In this document: positions 8,803-16,453 of the stretch, piece by piece
Position numbering within the stretch: the stretch's first letter is position 1
Layout: every line of letters begins with the position of its first letter
NCBI GenBank assembly: GCA_028820495.1
Contig: JAPPIX010000186.1
Coordinates: forward strand, 6,666 to 39,531
From: Gammaproteobacteria bacterium
Lineage (GTDB): Bacteria > Pseudomonadota > Gammaproteobacteria > Pseudomonadales > Azotimanducaceae
Direction: 5' to 3'
Length of the DNA: 32,866 nucleotides
Made by a program: the position numbers and the translations under genes
The notes under the pieces: generated by a model
What the model saw: the letters and a program-made list of their open reading frames with translations, nothing else
What the model was told of the DNA's origin: nothing
Databases searched by the model: none

Positions 8803-11800
8803 TCACGACCTTGGGCTGCCGGGTGCCACACGAGTTTCGCCTGAAAGCACTTCCCATACACGCCGATACCCACTCCCGGACAACGGTGCTCCAGTCGGTC
8901 GTACGCTTTCCCAGCCACTGTCCTGGAGGTGGGTCAGGAAGTCGCGAGCCTGGCTGACCGAGTAGTTGTTGTCACTTGGGCTTACGGTGTCACGATAGAG
9001 AGCACCAAGCCGTTCTGAAATGGTGCGTGGGGCGGAGTTCATGCGCATAAGCACAGCGTCTTCGGTTCGCACACCGTGGTAAATCATTGCTGGGAGCGTA
9101 TTGATGCTGCGTTTTTCTGCATCTGAGAGTGTGTCGAAGTCAATGCCGGAAACGCGGCTCAGGGCAGAGATGCCCCATGTGGCGTTGTTGGTAATGGTTC
9201 GATAGATGGCCTTGCAGGCGTCTGTCAATGCGCGTGTGTTGGTATCTTCGCTGTCGCGCTGGAAATAGGTACGTGCGATGTCGTGGATGCTGTGGCCGTT
9301 GACCCAATCGCTGGTTATTTCGGAAATGCGAGTGTGCGTTGTGCCTTGACCTGCGACTTCCTCTAAGGCCTTGTTGAGTTGGGGTACCTTCAGCATGATC
9401 CCAAAGAGATCAGCGATCCTGCCGCCACCATTGAAAAGGCTATCTGCAGTCCAGTCGGCGGGCTTGAGCTTGGTCTCCAGAGTGCTTAGCTCCCGCATCG
9501 CCCGTTGCACTCCTTCGGGCGAGAATCCGGTGGAATCCGCGAGTTCTGCTGTTCCGGCGGGCATGTTGGCGAGCTTCTGAGCGTAGCTTTGGGTGGCGCT
9601 GAGAAGAGCGTCGGCTTTGTCTCGTTGCGCCGGATCATTACGCAGCGAAGTGTATCCGTAGGTGTGGCGCAGGAGCTGGTCCGCATCGGTGAGCACCGCG
9701 TCAAGGTTCTTTTTCTCCGCCCAGAGATGGGCGACGTAGCAACGGAAGTCATCCCACTGCTCCTGCCAGATGCATTCAGATAGTTGGTCGATGCCCTCAT
9801 CAGCAGCAAGTTCATTGAGCAGAACGACCAAGCGGGAAACCAGTGCGCCGGTGCTTCGGCTGACGAATTCGAGTGCCTCGTCACGATCGGAGCCTTGGCA
9901 GAGCCCAACCACGCCGATGCTGTCATGGCCAAGGCGACCCGCGCGCCCGGCGAGATTCCAAAACTCTCGGGGTGCCATTTCGACAGAGTGGCCTGGCTGG
10001 GGTACACGCCGAGATTGCAGGAATACCGACGAGACCGGAAAGTCGATGCCTTGGGCGATTGTGGATGTGGCGCAGAGCATGCGGAGTGTGCCGGATTCGG
10101 CGAGCCACTCCATGAGTGCGCGGACGTCGTCGGATAGCCCAGCGTGGTGAACGCCGACGCCCTTTTTGAGTAGGTCGATGAGCGTGAAGTCCGAACTGAT
10201 TTCTGTGCGCAGGAAGTCTTGGACGAGTCGGATGTCATCAGGTAGGACATCCATGTCTGGTAGCGCGGAAGCGGCTTTCTGTGCCATTTTCCAAACGGTC
10301 TGGATGTTGTTCGCAACGGCAATGCTGGTGCCGAGGCCGGACATTGCGGCGCTGATCGCTGCGGTTTGCAGGCCAAGCCCGGTCTGCCTGCCGCTCTGGA
10401 GAACCTGACTCTTGGGGACGTCAACGGGCCTGACGTCCCCTACGCGGTGGGTGCCATGCAGTGGCATTGCGCGCTCCGTAGCGGTGAGCGTGTCGAACAC
10501 CAATCGCCACCCGGCTCGCACTGAGTCGTCAGCGACTGCCCTGAAAAGCCCGACAATGCGCTCGTTGGGTTTCCACGGTGAGGTGCCTAGGCTGATGGCG
10601 TGTCCGGCGTTGACATCGTGGGCCAACCATCTGGCGATGGCTTCGGGCTCCTCCACGAATGGCATGAGGAGCAGGAAGTTCGTTTGGGGGCAGTCACGCT
10701 TCACGGTTGCGAGGAGGAGTTCTATCCTGAGACCACGGCTCTTCTCTTCTAGATTGTGGGCTTCGTCCATGACCACTAAGGCGAGAGGCCGATCAACTTT
10801 CCGGTTGCGAACTAGGAGTGAGAGTTTCTCGGGTGTCGCCACGAGGATGTCGAACGGGGCCTGAGCGTCGGTGAGGAGCTCTTCCTCAAAGGCATCGATT
10901 TCGATGGCGCCGGCAAGCTGCTCGACACGTACGCCGATTGGTTCAAAGTCACGCCTTAGTCGTCTGCATATCTGGGCAGACAGGGCTCGGGTGGGGACGA
11001 CGTACACCACCCAGCCCCCTTCGGACTGAAATTGGTTCAGGGCTTGGAGGATGCGGAACTGGGCGAGAAGGGTCTTGCCTCCAGAGGTTGGCATGTCGAT
11101 TACGATCGCCGTCTTGGCTTGGTCGAGGAGCCCTTGTTCGAGAAGCGCTGCGCGTTGCGGCGGGAGCAGTTCAAACATGGCTTGATGATCGCGTTGGGTT
11201 AGGGAGCGCACGAACTGGGATACGCGCGAATTGACGGCGCGGGCGGCCCACCAAAGGGAGTTGGTCACCATTATTCGAGCTGCAGCATGCAGCCAACGAA
11301 CAACCATTTCTAGTTGCGCATCACTGGAGGCGACGGCAGCTTTGATCGCCGAGTCGAAGTGCTTGTCGAACGTGCCGAATGGATCGGGGGGTTCGCCTTG
11401 AAGCATGTAAGTGGCAAGAGTCTCAGTAGCCTTGGCCCAGTTGTAGAGGGCGATGAGGCGAAACGCGATCGGGCGGCTGGCGGGGGAAGCGCGATCAAGC
11501 AGCTCGTCCTCGTAGGCGCCTTGGTCCACACGGAGTCCCGCGATGATCTCCCGGATGCGGTCGAGATCGTCCCAACCGTGTTTGCGGAACAGACGGATCC
11601 AGCAGTTGAAGAGTCGATAGAGCAGACGGCGGTCCCAGGAAACTTCGGCAACGGTAGGGGTCGAGGTGTCAGTTTGCTCGTCACTGAACCAGCGGCGGAG
11701 GTCGGTCCAGCGGTCGCCGCAGTAGGCGGTCGCGGAGATCTGCAGGACGAAGTAGATTCGGTCGAGGGCATCGGTGGGGAGTGGCAACAGGCGGCGGATC

Positions 11801-12099
11801 TCGAATGCGGCGTAGGATGCGGCGACGGTCCTTTGGCGGAGAGACGAGTCAGCTCCGGTCGGTCGGCTGAGTTCGTCCAAACCTTCAATGGCAGCTAGTT
11901 CGTAGGCAAGAGCTGCGCGTTCCAGCAATAGGTTGTCGTCTGCATCTTGCGCGAACGAGAAAGTGATCTGTCTGCCGACCGCGCGATGGGCGAGGCGCTC
12001 GTTGACGCTCGCGTTCACGCGTGCAAGTTCGTCGGCACCGATGGCGGCGATGGCCCAATGGTCGTTGAGGGCCTGCAGCATGGGATCGGACAGGTTCAC
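8803..12099 (-). CDS. hamB: Ski2-like DEAD/DEAH helicase, Hachiman HamB-like
   Basis: A 1098-residue superfamily 2 helicase, predicted to act on DNA or RNA with its nuclease partner during phage defence. An all-helical N-terminal region of about 330 residues is followed by Walker A PTSGGKT (about 336-343), VPTRAL (Ia), ATPEKL (Ib), motif II DEAH (445-448), and in the second RecA domain VHHAGL, ATSTIAQGIDFP (about 675-686) and NLAGRAGRLG (about 714-724). The last motif is typical of Ski2-like helicases. The start is GTG at 12099-12097, overlapping the TGA of the upstream gene by 4 nt (GTGA), which indicates translational coupling. HamB of Hachiman and AbpB are helicases of this type encoded after a small nuclease gene. 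The family call is an inference from architecture plus partner. Confidence 0.8.
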   Translation of the reverse strand: MNLSDPMLQALNDHWAIAAIGADELARVNASVNERLAHRAVGRQITFSFAQDADDNLLLERAALAYELAAIEGLDELSRPTGADSSLRQRTVAASYAAFEIRRLLPLPTDALDRIYFVLQISATAYCGDRWTDLRRWFSDEQTDTSTPTVAEVSWDRRLLYRLFNCWIRLFRKHGWDDLDRIREIIAGLRVDQGAYEDELLDRASPASRPIAFRLIALYNWAKATETLATYMLQGEPPDPFGTFDKHFDSAIKAAVASSDAQLEMVVRWLHAAARIMVTNSLWWAARAVNSRVSQFVRSLTQRDHQAMFELLPPQRAALLEQGLLDQAKTAIVIDMPTSGGKTLLAQFRILQALNQFQSEGGWVVYVVPTRALSAQICRRLRRDFEPIGVRVEQLAGAIEIDAFEEELLTDAQAPFDILVATPEKLSLLVRNRKVDRPLALVVMDEAHNLEEKSRGLRIELLLATVKRDCPQTNFLLLMPFVEEPEAIARWLAHDVNAGHAISLGTSPWKPNERIVGLFRAVADDSVRAGWRLVFDTLTATERAMPLHGTHRVGDVRPVDVPKSQVLQSGRQTGLGLQTAAISAAMSGLGTSIAVANNIQTVWKMAQKAASALPDMDVLPDDIRLVQDFLRTEISSDFTLIDLLKKGVGVHHAGLSDDVRALMEWLAESGTLRMLCATSTIAQGIDFPVSSVFLQSRRVPQPGHSVEMAPREFWNLAGRAGRLGHDSIGVVGLCQGSDRDEALEFVSRSTGALVSRLVVLLNELAADEGIDQLSECIWQEQWDDFRCYVAHLWAEKKNLDAVLTDADQLLRHTYGYTSLRNDPAQRDKADALLSATQSYAQKLANMPAGTAELADSTGFSPEGVQRAMRELSTLETKLKPADWTADSLFNGGGRIADLFGIMLKVPQLNKALEEVAGQGTTHTRISEITSDWVNGHSIHDIARTYFQRDSEDTNTRALTDACKAIYRTITNNATWGISALSRVSGIDFDTLSDAEKRSINTLPAMIYHGVRTEDAVLMRMNSAPRTISERLGALYRDTVSPSDNNYSVSQARDFLTHLQDSGWESVRPTGAPLSGSGYRRVWEVLSGETRVAPGSPRS

Positions 12100-12953
12100 G
12101 GAGCGGTCCCCGGTAGTTGTGCCGCCAATGCGGTCCCGATGCCCTCGATTCTGCCAGTGGGGAGGTAGAGCGCAAGCAATTCGATTTCGGTGGCCGTGGG
12201 ACAGTGGCTGCCTAGGGCATCCGTGCGCGCCTTCAGGTCGTCTTCGTGTGGCTGGACGTCACGCACAAGGAACCCCAAGAGCAGAAAGTCGGTCGGATTG
12301 GCCAAGTAGCGGGCTGCGGCGTTCTCGAATTCCTCGCGCCACGGGGCACCGCGGGCACGGTGCGTGAGATAGACGACAAGGGTATTGCGGATGGCTTGAT
12401 CGTCGCGGAGATCCTCAAGCTGCTTCTTTAATCCAGTGGGTCCGTACATGGTGCTAGGCGGATGGTTTTGATCGCTTGAGGTTTTCACCTCGCCGAATGC
12501 CATGCGGTGGCCGTTGGCGTCGGCAGCGAAACCGACAAGGTCGGCGCCCGGTAGGCTGGAACCTCGTTTGCGCTCGTCTCGACCGTCCGGCCAAGGGAAC
12601 CGGCAAGCCCGGTGGTCGGTGAGATAGGTCTCAGCGATGGCTTCTCCGATCCGCCAATCTTCAATGGCTGGCGTGTGCTCAAGCAGCCGCTGCAACCCCT
12701 CCTGGGCGAACTCGGTGTCGGCAACGGCTCCGAGAATCTCGCGGATGTTTGCTTTTCCCTCATCGTCGAACAGGACAGTTGCCATCGGTGCCATGGCTTC
12801 GTTCAGTTGCTCTTCGGTCCAACGCAACCCGCGCCCAGTACAATTGCTGGCGCCAAGTTCGTAAACCGGTTCACCGGCTGGAACAGTCACCCATGCCCTC
12901 GTGAACTTTGTTCGCCCAGCACTTATGCATGTGAGCGCGTTGTAGTGGGGCAA
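12096..12953 (-). CDS. hamA: HamA/DUF1837-like nuclease of a Hachiman-type system
   Basis: A protein of about 285 residues with a PD-(D/E)XK-like signature: GADLVG with Asp138, then 16 residues later FGEVKTS with Glu155 and Lys157. HamA proteins (DUF1837) are nucleases using such an E-x-K motif, kept inactive by HamB until it unwinds foreign or damaged DNA. The length fits the family. The longest start is TTG at 12953, without a clear ribosome binding site. A GTG at 12890 (giving about 264 residues), with AGGG just upstream, is an equally plausible start, so the N-terminus is uncertain. The gene overlaps hamB by 4 nt and lies on the strand opposite to the flanking defence genes. AbpA is the closest alternative assignment within the same broad group. 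Confidence 0.68.
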   Translation of the reverse strand: MPHYNALTCISAGRTKFTRAWVTVPAGEPVYELGASNCTGRGLRWTEEQLNEAMAPMATVLFDDEGKANIREILGAVADTEFAQEGLQRLLEHTPAIEDWRIGEAIAETYLTDHRACRFPWPDGRDERKRGSSLPGADLVGFAADANGHRMAFGEVKTSSDQNHPPSTMYGPTGLKKQLEDLRDDQAIRNTLVVYLTHRARGAPWREEFENAAARYLANPTDFLLLGFLVRDVQPHEDDLKARTDALGSHCPTATEIELLALYLPTGRIEGIGTALAAQLPGTAP

Positions 12954-13387
12954 TCATCACTTATCGTGACTTCCTTGATACAACCTCGACGTCGCCGCTC
13001 AGACGCTTGCGCAGTTCAAGAGGTCACGGCTGCAAGTACGGCATGAGCTACGCCAAGCCGCCACTCCCAGCGGCTGACCCGTCCATTATGACCGGGATGG
13101 CTGTTGGGGGGCAAAGCCACAACAATCGTGGGCAGCCGGTGAAATGCCATGTGCATTTCTTGCCCCGCTCTCATTTTGGCTTGACGCGGAATTACTCGTC
13201 CCATTGGAACCTCGGCCCAAAAACGGGGTGGCTAGCCTTATGATGGGCAAGTGCTCGTCCTGTCGGAAACTGCTCCTAACGCGCCGACGACATCGCTCAC
13301 ACCCTGTGCGCCATTGGCTCAAGACAGCGGGTTGCGGGGCTGCTACAGTTTCCCCAACAGAAAGCGGAGTCGTCCGCGGGAGACGAC
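12954..13387. other. divergent intergenic region, leader of the HEPN operon
   Basis: A 434-nt region between the divergent nuclease gene and the HEPN operon, so it must hold promoters for both. I find no convincing sigma-70 pair and no ORF with a supported start. Two blocks of it, 13159-13200 and 13283-13348, align by eye to 15893-15932 and 16202-16268. This shows that the leader has a degenerate second copy about 2.7-2.9 kb downstream. Confidence 0.6.
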
Positions 13388-13693
13388 GTGCAGGAGCTAA
13401 CGGAACAACAGATCGAAACGGTCGAAGCCATCATTCACGGTGTGCTTAAGGAGGTGCTCGGTCACGTCGAATTCGCCCTTGTCCAGGCCCGCTACGCCGG
13501 CGACCTGTGGGACGACGACTACGGCGACTACTTGAAAATAAACGCTGTTTATCGAGGCGAATGCGAGGATTTGGGTAAGAAGACGCTTGAAGTGCCGCAC
13601 TTGCTCATCCCGCGCCTTGAGGAGGCGGGCTTCACGGCCTATCCCATCGTCTATTACATCTCGAAGTCGGATTGGGACGAGTATCCCGAATGA
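13388..13693 (+). CDS. small acidic protein, partner of HEPN-like protein
   Basis: A 101-residue acidic protein starting at GTG 13388, with GGGAGA about 4 nt upstream. The middle (DLWDDDYGDYLKINAVY) and the end (PIVYYISKSDWDEYPE) recall the general plan of minimal nucleotidyltransferase-like partners of HEPN proteins. The canonical GSxxxG...DxD catalytic motif is not present, so I would call it a degenerate relative at most. The stop overlaps the start of the next gene as ATGA (13690-13693), so the two are translationally coupled. In MNT/HEPN pairs the small partner usually restrains or modifies the HEPN toxin; an antitoxin-like role here is inference. The last 14 codons recur almost unchanged in a remnant at 16281-16322. 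Confidence 0.75.
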   Translation: MQELTEQQIETVEAIIHGVLKEVLGHVEFALVQARYAGDLWDDDYGDYLKINAVYRGECEDLGKKTLEVPHLLIPRLEEAGFTAYPIVYYISKSDWDEYPE

Positions 13694-14178
13694 AGCCGGA
13701 TGACCTAATTGCGACCGCCCGCGATTTGCTGAGCACTGGGCGCGGTGCGCCGCGGCAGTCGAACCTGCGACGGGCGGTCAGCACCACCTACTACGCCTTG
13801 TTTCACTGTTTGGCGCGATGCTGCGCCGACTCCATGGTGGGCGCGGTCGGGGCTAGGCGCAGTGAAGTTGCGTGGCGACAGGCATATCGAGCGCTGGAGC
13901 ATGGGGGGGCCGCCGCAAGATGCCAATTGCCATTGGTTCGCCATTTCCCGGTTGAAGTCCGGAACTTCGCAGGGGAGTTTGCGCGGGCTCAGTTTGCACG
14001 TCACGAGGCCGACTATGAAGCTGGGGGACGGTGGCAAAAGTCCAAGGTGGATCAGCTGATTGCCGACGCGGAATCAGCGCTGCACGACTTCAAGCGGGTA
14101 TCGCTCAAGGACCGCAAGGCTTTTGCCGTTCACCTCACATTGAAGCGCCGTATCCCTCACAACGCGCGTCTGAGGTGA
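13690..14178 (+). CDS. HEPN-like domain protein (possible toxin/effector)
   Basis: A 162-residue all-helical protein beginning MKPDDLIATARDLL. The conserved pattern RRAVSTTYYALFH (about residues 28-40) and the later ARHEADYE are typical of a HEPN-type family often annotated in defence and toxin-antitoxin loci. Many HEPN proteins are RNases with an R-x4-6-H motif. Here the only fit is R-AQFAR-H just before EADY, so RNase activity is possible but unproven. An in-frame ATG lies 18 nt upstream (13672), but the 13690 start is chosen because it forms an ATGA overlap with the preceding stop. The stop TGA overlaps the GTG of the ATPase gene (14175-14178). Overlaps at both ends strongly suggest a complex made with defined stoichiometry. 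Confidence 0.75.
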   Translation: MKPDDLIATARDLLSTGRGAPRQSNLRRAVSTTYYALFHCLARCCADSMVGAVGARRSEVAWRQAYRALEHGGAAARCQLPLVRHFPVEVRNFAGEFARAQFARHEADYEAGGRWQKSKVDQLIADAESALHDFKRVSLKDRKAFAVHLTLKRRIPHNARLR

Positions 14179-15308
14179 AACTAAACCGGATCATCGTTGA
14201 GCGGTACAGATGCATCCGTGACGAAACCATTGAGTTGGGAGGTCTTGATGTCTTCATCGGAGGAAACGCCACAGGAAAGAGTACGATCCTTGATGTTCTT
14301 CGGTTTCTTCAAGACGGCGTCGAGGCACGGGATTTCAAAGCTGCTGTGTCAGCGCGGGGTGGGATCGGGCTATTGGGCTGGAAGGGGAAGGCGGCAAGCG
14401 ACATCCGGCTGGGTGCCCGCATTCAGGACGGGGACGCTGCTTTTGAATGGACTGTATTGCTGGTTCGCGAGAAATATGGCTTCCATGTGGCTGAACAAGT
14501 CGTCCAGTCACGAGAGACCGAACCCCCGGTCACGTTACTGGAGGCTAACAAGGGCGTTGGCTGGTGGCGGTCGGGCGAAACGCTTGAGCGTGTTTCGCTA
14601 GAGGTCGAGCCCACTGGGTGCGCCCTGGCGGCGGCGTCGGTGGATGCGTCGTTTCCCGCCCGCCAAGTCGCAGAGTTCATCAACCATTGGGGGATTCTGG
14701 GCCGTAACCCTTTCCTTCTTCGGCAAGATGGGGCGGGACTGAGCTCAAACAGCTTCGACCCTTATGGGCGGAATCTCGCTGAGACCCTTCACAACCTGAC
14801 CAATTCGTCACCCGAAGTTCTGGAGAGAATCGTCCAGGCCACAGGGGACGTTCTTGGCGTTCCCTCAAGCATTGAGACCCGCGAATTCGGCGGCCGCTTC
14901 CACCTTGTCTTGAGCGATCCGAACCTTGATTTTCCGGTGCCTCAGCTAGCGGCCTCAAGTGGCACGTTGCGGATGCTGGCGCTGGCCACCGCGCTGTTTT
15001 CCGAGCCGAGGGCTGGATTGATTGGCATTGAGGAACCGGAGAACGGCGTTCATCCAACCGCTCTTTCCGGCCTTGTTGACCACTTGCGGAGTGCAAGCCG
15101 CAACACACAGTTTGTGGTCACGACACATTCGCCGTTGTTGTTGGATTGCCTCGATGAGCCTGAGGCCATCAGCGTTGTGCGGCGCGATGGGCATGGAGGC
15201 GCTTCGGTGGCGAAGCAGAACAACTTGGCTGATATGCGCAAGGCGTTGGCCGAGTCCGGCTTCGGCTTGGGGCAATACCACGAAACCCAAGGTTTTGGTG
15301 TCGATTGA
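14175..15308 (+). CDS. AAA/ABC-type ATPase (OLD/RecF-like)
   Basis: A 377-residue ATPase of the AAA_21/OLD-like group. Walker A is GGNATGKST at residues 29-37, after the typical N-terminal strand and RYRCIRDETIEL. The signature region is SSGTLRML (about 258), Walker B is GLIGIEEPENGVHP (about 281-294), and the H-loop is TTHSPLLLD (about 316-324). No TOPRIM nuclease domain follows, so unlike OLD proteins this one carries only the ATPase. The frame is open to an ATG at 14031, but that start would lie deep within the HEPN gene. GTG 14175 is preferred because it makes a GTGA overlap with the HEPN stop and starts exactly where family homology begins. ATPases of this type often act as sensors controlling a separate effector, which fits a HEPN partner. 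Confidence 0.83.
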   Translation: MKLNRIIVERYRCIRDETIELGGLDVFIGGNATGKSTILDVLRFLQDGVEARDFKAAVSARGGIGLLGWKGKAASDIRLGARIQDGDAAFEWTVLLVREKYGFHVAEQVVQSRETEPPVTLLEANKGVGWWRSGETLERVSLEVEPTGCALAAASVDASFPARQVAEFINHWGILGRNPFLLRQDGAGLSSNSFDPYGRNLAETLHNLTNSSPEVLERIVQATGDVLGVPSSIETREFGGRFHLVLSDPNLDFPVPQLAASSGTLRMLALATALFSEPRAGLIGIEEPENGVHPTALSGLVDHLRSASRNTQFVVTTHSPLLLDCLDEPEAISVVRRDGHGGASVAKQNNLADMRKALAESGFGLGQYHETQGFGVD

Positions 15309-15325
15309 TTTTGCGAAGCCTTTCG

Positions 15326-15342
15326 GCGCCATCACCTGGCGC
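15326..15342. terminator. hairpin between convergent genes, possible terminator
   Basis: A perfect 6-bp stem (GCGCCA / TGGCGC) with a five-base loop lies between the ATPase stop at 15308 and the kinase stop at 15346. Its position between convergent genes suggests a bidirectional transcription stop. There is no T-run on either strand, so intrinsic termination is only weakly supported. Confidence 0.3.
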
Positions 15343-15345
15343 AGT

Positions 15346-15891
15346 TCAAGGGGCACTGCCCAGCAACGCTTCCTCCGTCTGCTGAATGATGCTTTCAACT
15401 GTCTCAGCGATGTCCATCGCCGACGTGTCCAGCCAAAACCCCAGCCCCCGCATCTGTGCGCGGAGTTCTTCGTCCAGATAGGAGAATCTCGCCGCGACAT
15501 GCTTCTCCACCCGCTGCTGATCCCGCTCTAGGGCCACTTCAATGGTGGGTGCCAGCACTACCAACCGGAGCGGCCAGCGCGAGAGGGTTTTCCGGTACTG
15601 CGTTAGCTGTAGCCGCAGAATGACATCGTCAACGACCGGCGTGAACCCCTTGGTCATAAGGGAATCGGAAAGCAGCGCCGCATTCCGCGCCCCAAGCTCC
15701 AACTGGGCGTTTGACTCGGCCAGAGGCTCTTGGCCGGGGGCGACGTATCCGCCCACAACCATCTCCCGCACCCGATCAACCTCAATGTGTGCCGATCGGG
15801 GGAGCCTTTCGGCAAGCGCCTTGGAAACCGAGGTCTTCCCAGAACCGGGGATGCCGGTGATAAGCCATATGCAGTCCGTGGTGAGTGGCAT
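15346..15891 (-). CDS. P-loop kinase (AAA_33/zeta-toxin-like)
   Basis: A 181-residue P-loop kinase-like protein. Walker A is GIPGSGKT at residues 13-20, followed by an acidic position in HIEVDRVREMV, a second acidic stretch TPVVDDV, and a basic region ERDQQRVEKHVAARF that could be the lid. This layout fits small kinases such as chloramphenicol phosphotransferase, gluconate-kinase-like and zeta-toxin-like proteins; the substrate cannot be told. The frame runs open upstream to 16179, but that extension crosses a hairpin element and reads as non-protein sequence. ATG 15891, with a purine-rich AAAGGGAGCAGGGCAGGA just before it, is the start. It is convergent with the ATPase gene. Its upstream region matches the region upstream of the HEPN operon, implying that an ancestral kinase/HEPN divergent pair existed here. 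Confidence 0.75.
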   Translation of the reverse strand: MPLTTDCIWLITGIPGSGKTSVSKALAERLPRSAHIEVDRVREMVVGGYVAPGQEPLAESNAQLELGARNAALLSDSLMTKGFTPVVDDVILRLQLTQYRKTLSRWPLRLVVLAPTIEVALERDQQRVEKHVAARFSYLDEELRAQMRGLGFWLDTSAMDIAETVESIIQQTEEALLGSAP

Positions 15892-15966
15892 CCTGCCCTG
15901 CTCCCTTTTGGCTTGACGGGATTCTACTTGTCTCAAGCCAGCTCCCACCCCGGCCCGCCGGGTGAC

Positions 15967-16145
15967 GTGCGGGGAATAAGCGTCTCCGTGCGGGAAACTG
16001 ATCGCGCAATGCACCGGCGCTTCGCGCCGTCCGAGGGCAAGATGCCCTCGATCCGAGGTGGACGCTCGTTTTGGGCGGGATCCCGAACCAAGGGCGTCCC
16101 GCCCTCGCTTTGAATCGGGGTTTTTCATGGAATCCTTGGCTGAAT
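15967..16145 (+). repeat. hairpin-rich REP/MITE-like element, copy 1
   Basis: An insertion of about 179 nt bracketed by the 8-bp direct repeat CGGGTGAC (15959-15966 and 16146-16153). It contains three hairpins: CGGCGC/GCGCCG at 16016-16030, GAGGGC-AAGAT-GCCCTC at 16033-16049, and AGGGC-GTCCC-GCCCT at 16091-16105. The homologous leader at 13200-13283 lacks it and serves as an empty site; the length difference between the two leaders is about 183 nt. No transposase is encoded and no clear terminal inverted repeats are visible. A non-autonomous mobile or REP-type element is the best reading. Confidence 0.6.
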
Positions 16146-16201
16146 CGGGTGACCAGCTTGATGGTGCCAGTCCCTGCACTGTTCGAAATTGCCAGAAGTG
16201 T

Positions 16202-16352
16202 GCTGACGAGATCGTTTAGACGCTGTGCGCCATCGGCTAACGACAGTCTGTTGTGGGGGGTGCTAAAGTGCGCCGGACCACTACACCATCTCGAAGTCGG
16301 ATTGGGATGAGTATCCAGAGTGAAGCCGGATGACCTCAAAGCGATTGCCCGC
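16202..16352 (+). pseudogene. remnant of a second small-gene/HEPN module
   Basis: Bases 16281-16352 align without gaps to 13651-13722, with 61 of 72 positions identical. They encode the same last 13 residues of the small acidic protein (one difference), a stop, and the overlapping start of a HEPN reading frame (MKPDDLKAIAR), after which homology ends. Bases 16202-16268 align to the leader at 13283-13348 with one gap. The two blocks are 302 nt apart in the intact copy but only 12 nt apart here, so about 290 nt covering nearly the whole first gene is lost. Several differences in the coding tail are synonymous, suggesting the copy was functional before it decayed. Confidence 0.72.
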
Positions 16353-16380
16353 AATGGGGGTTCCAATTTTCATGTATATG

Positions 16381-16408
16381 AATACAATACTGTATTTATG
16401 AACATAAT
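16381..16408 (+). promoter_or_regulatory. AT-rich promoter/operator with inverted repeat
   Basis: In an otherwise GC-rich window, about 16365-16415 is strongly AT-rich. It contains a perfect inverted repeat AATACA-ATAC-TGTATT (16381-16396), and an overlapping 20-mer at 16388-16407 matches 15 of 20 positions of the E. coli LexA consensus, with one change in the CTG-N10-CAG core. A CATAAT -10-like hexamer lies at 16403-16408 without a good -35. It sits about 45 nt before the likely GTG start of the methyltransferase gene, so it is a plausible controlling site. SOS control is speculative. Confidence 0.35.
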
Positions 16409-16453
16409 TGTTTTGGAGCGCCGGATGGGTTGCCGGGCGCGAAGGGTGTCCAA

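Larger units (their letters stand above)
15892..16453. other. composite intergenic region: decayed leader copy plus inserted hairpin element
   Basis: This 562-nt gap contains no intact gene. From left to right it holds a segment similar to the HEPN operon leader (15893-15932), a hairpin-rich insertion (15967-16145) flanked by an 8-bp direct repeat, the rest of the leader copy (16202-16268), the fused end of the small gene and start of the HEPN gene (16281-16352), and an AT-rich promoter-like stretch (16365-16415) before the second methyltransferase. Confidence 0.65.

Noticed and set aside
13016-13204. Small minus-strand ORF (62 codons) in the leader of the HEPN operon
   Set aside because: It has no family similarity and does not resemble the kinase although the flanking DNA is homologous; probably chance.
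14031-14174. Upstream ATG start for the ATPase
   Set aside because: It lies deep inside the HEPN gene. The GTG at 14175 overlaps the HEPN stop and coincides with the start of ATPase homology.
15892-16179. N-terminal extension of the P-loop kinase to 277 residues
   Set aside because: The extension crosses the hairpin insertion and the duplicated leader and has no family similarity. ATG 15891 has a purine-rich ribosome binding site, and the kinase fold starts there.
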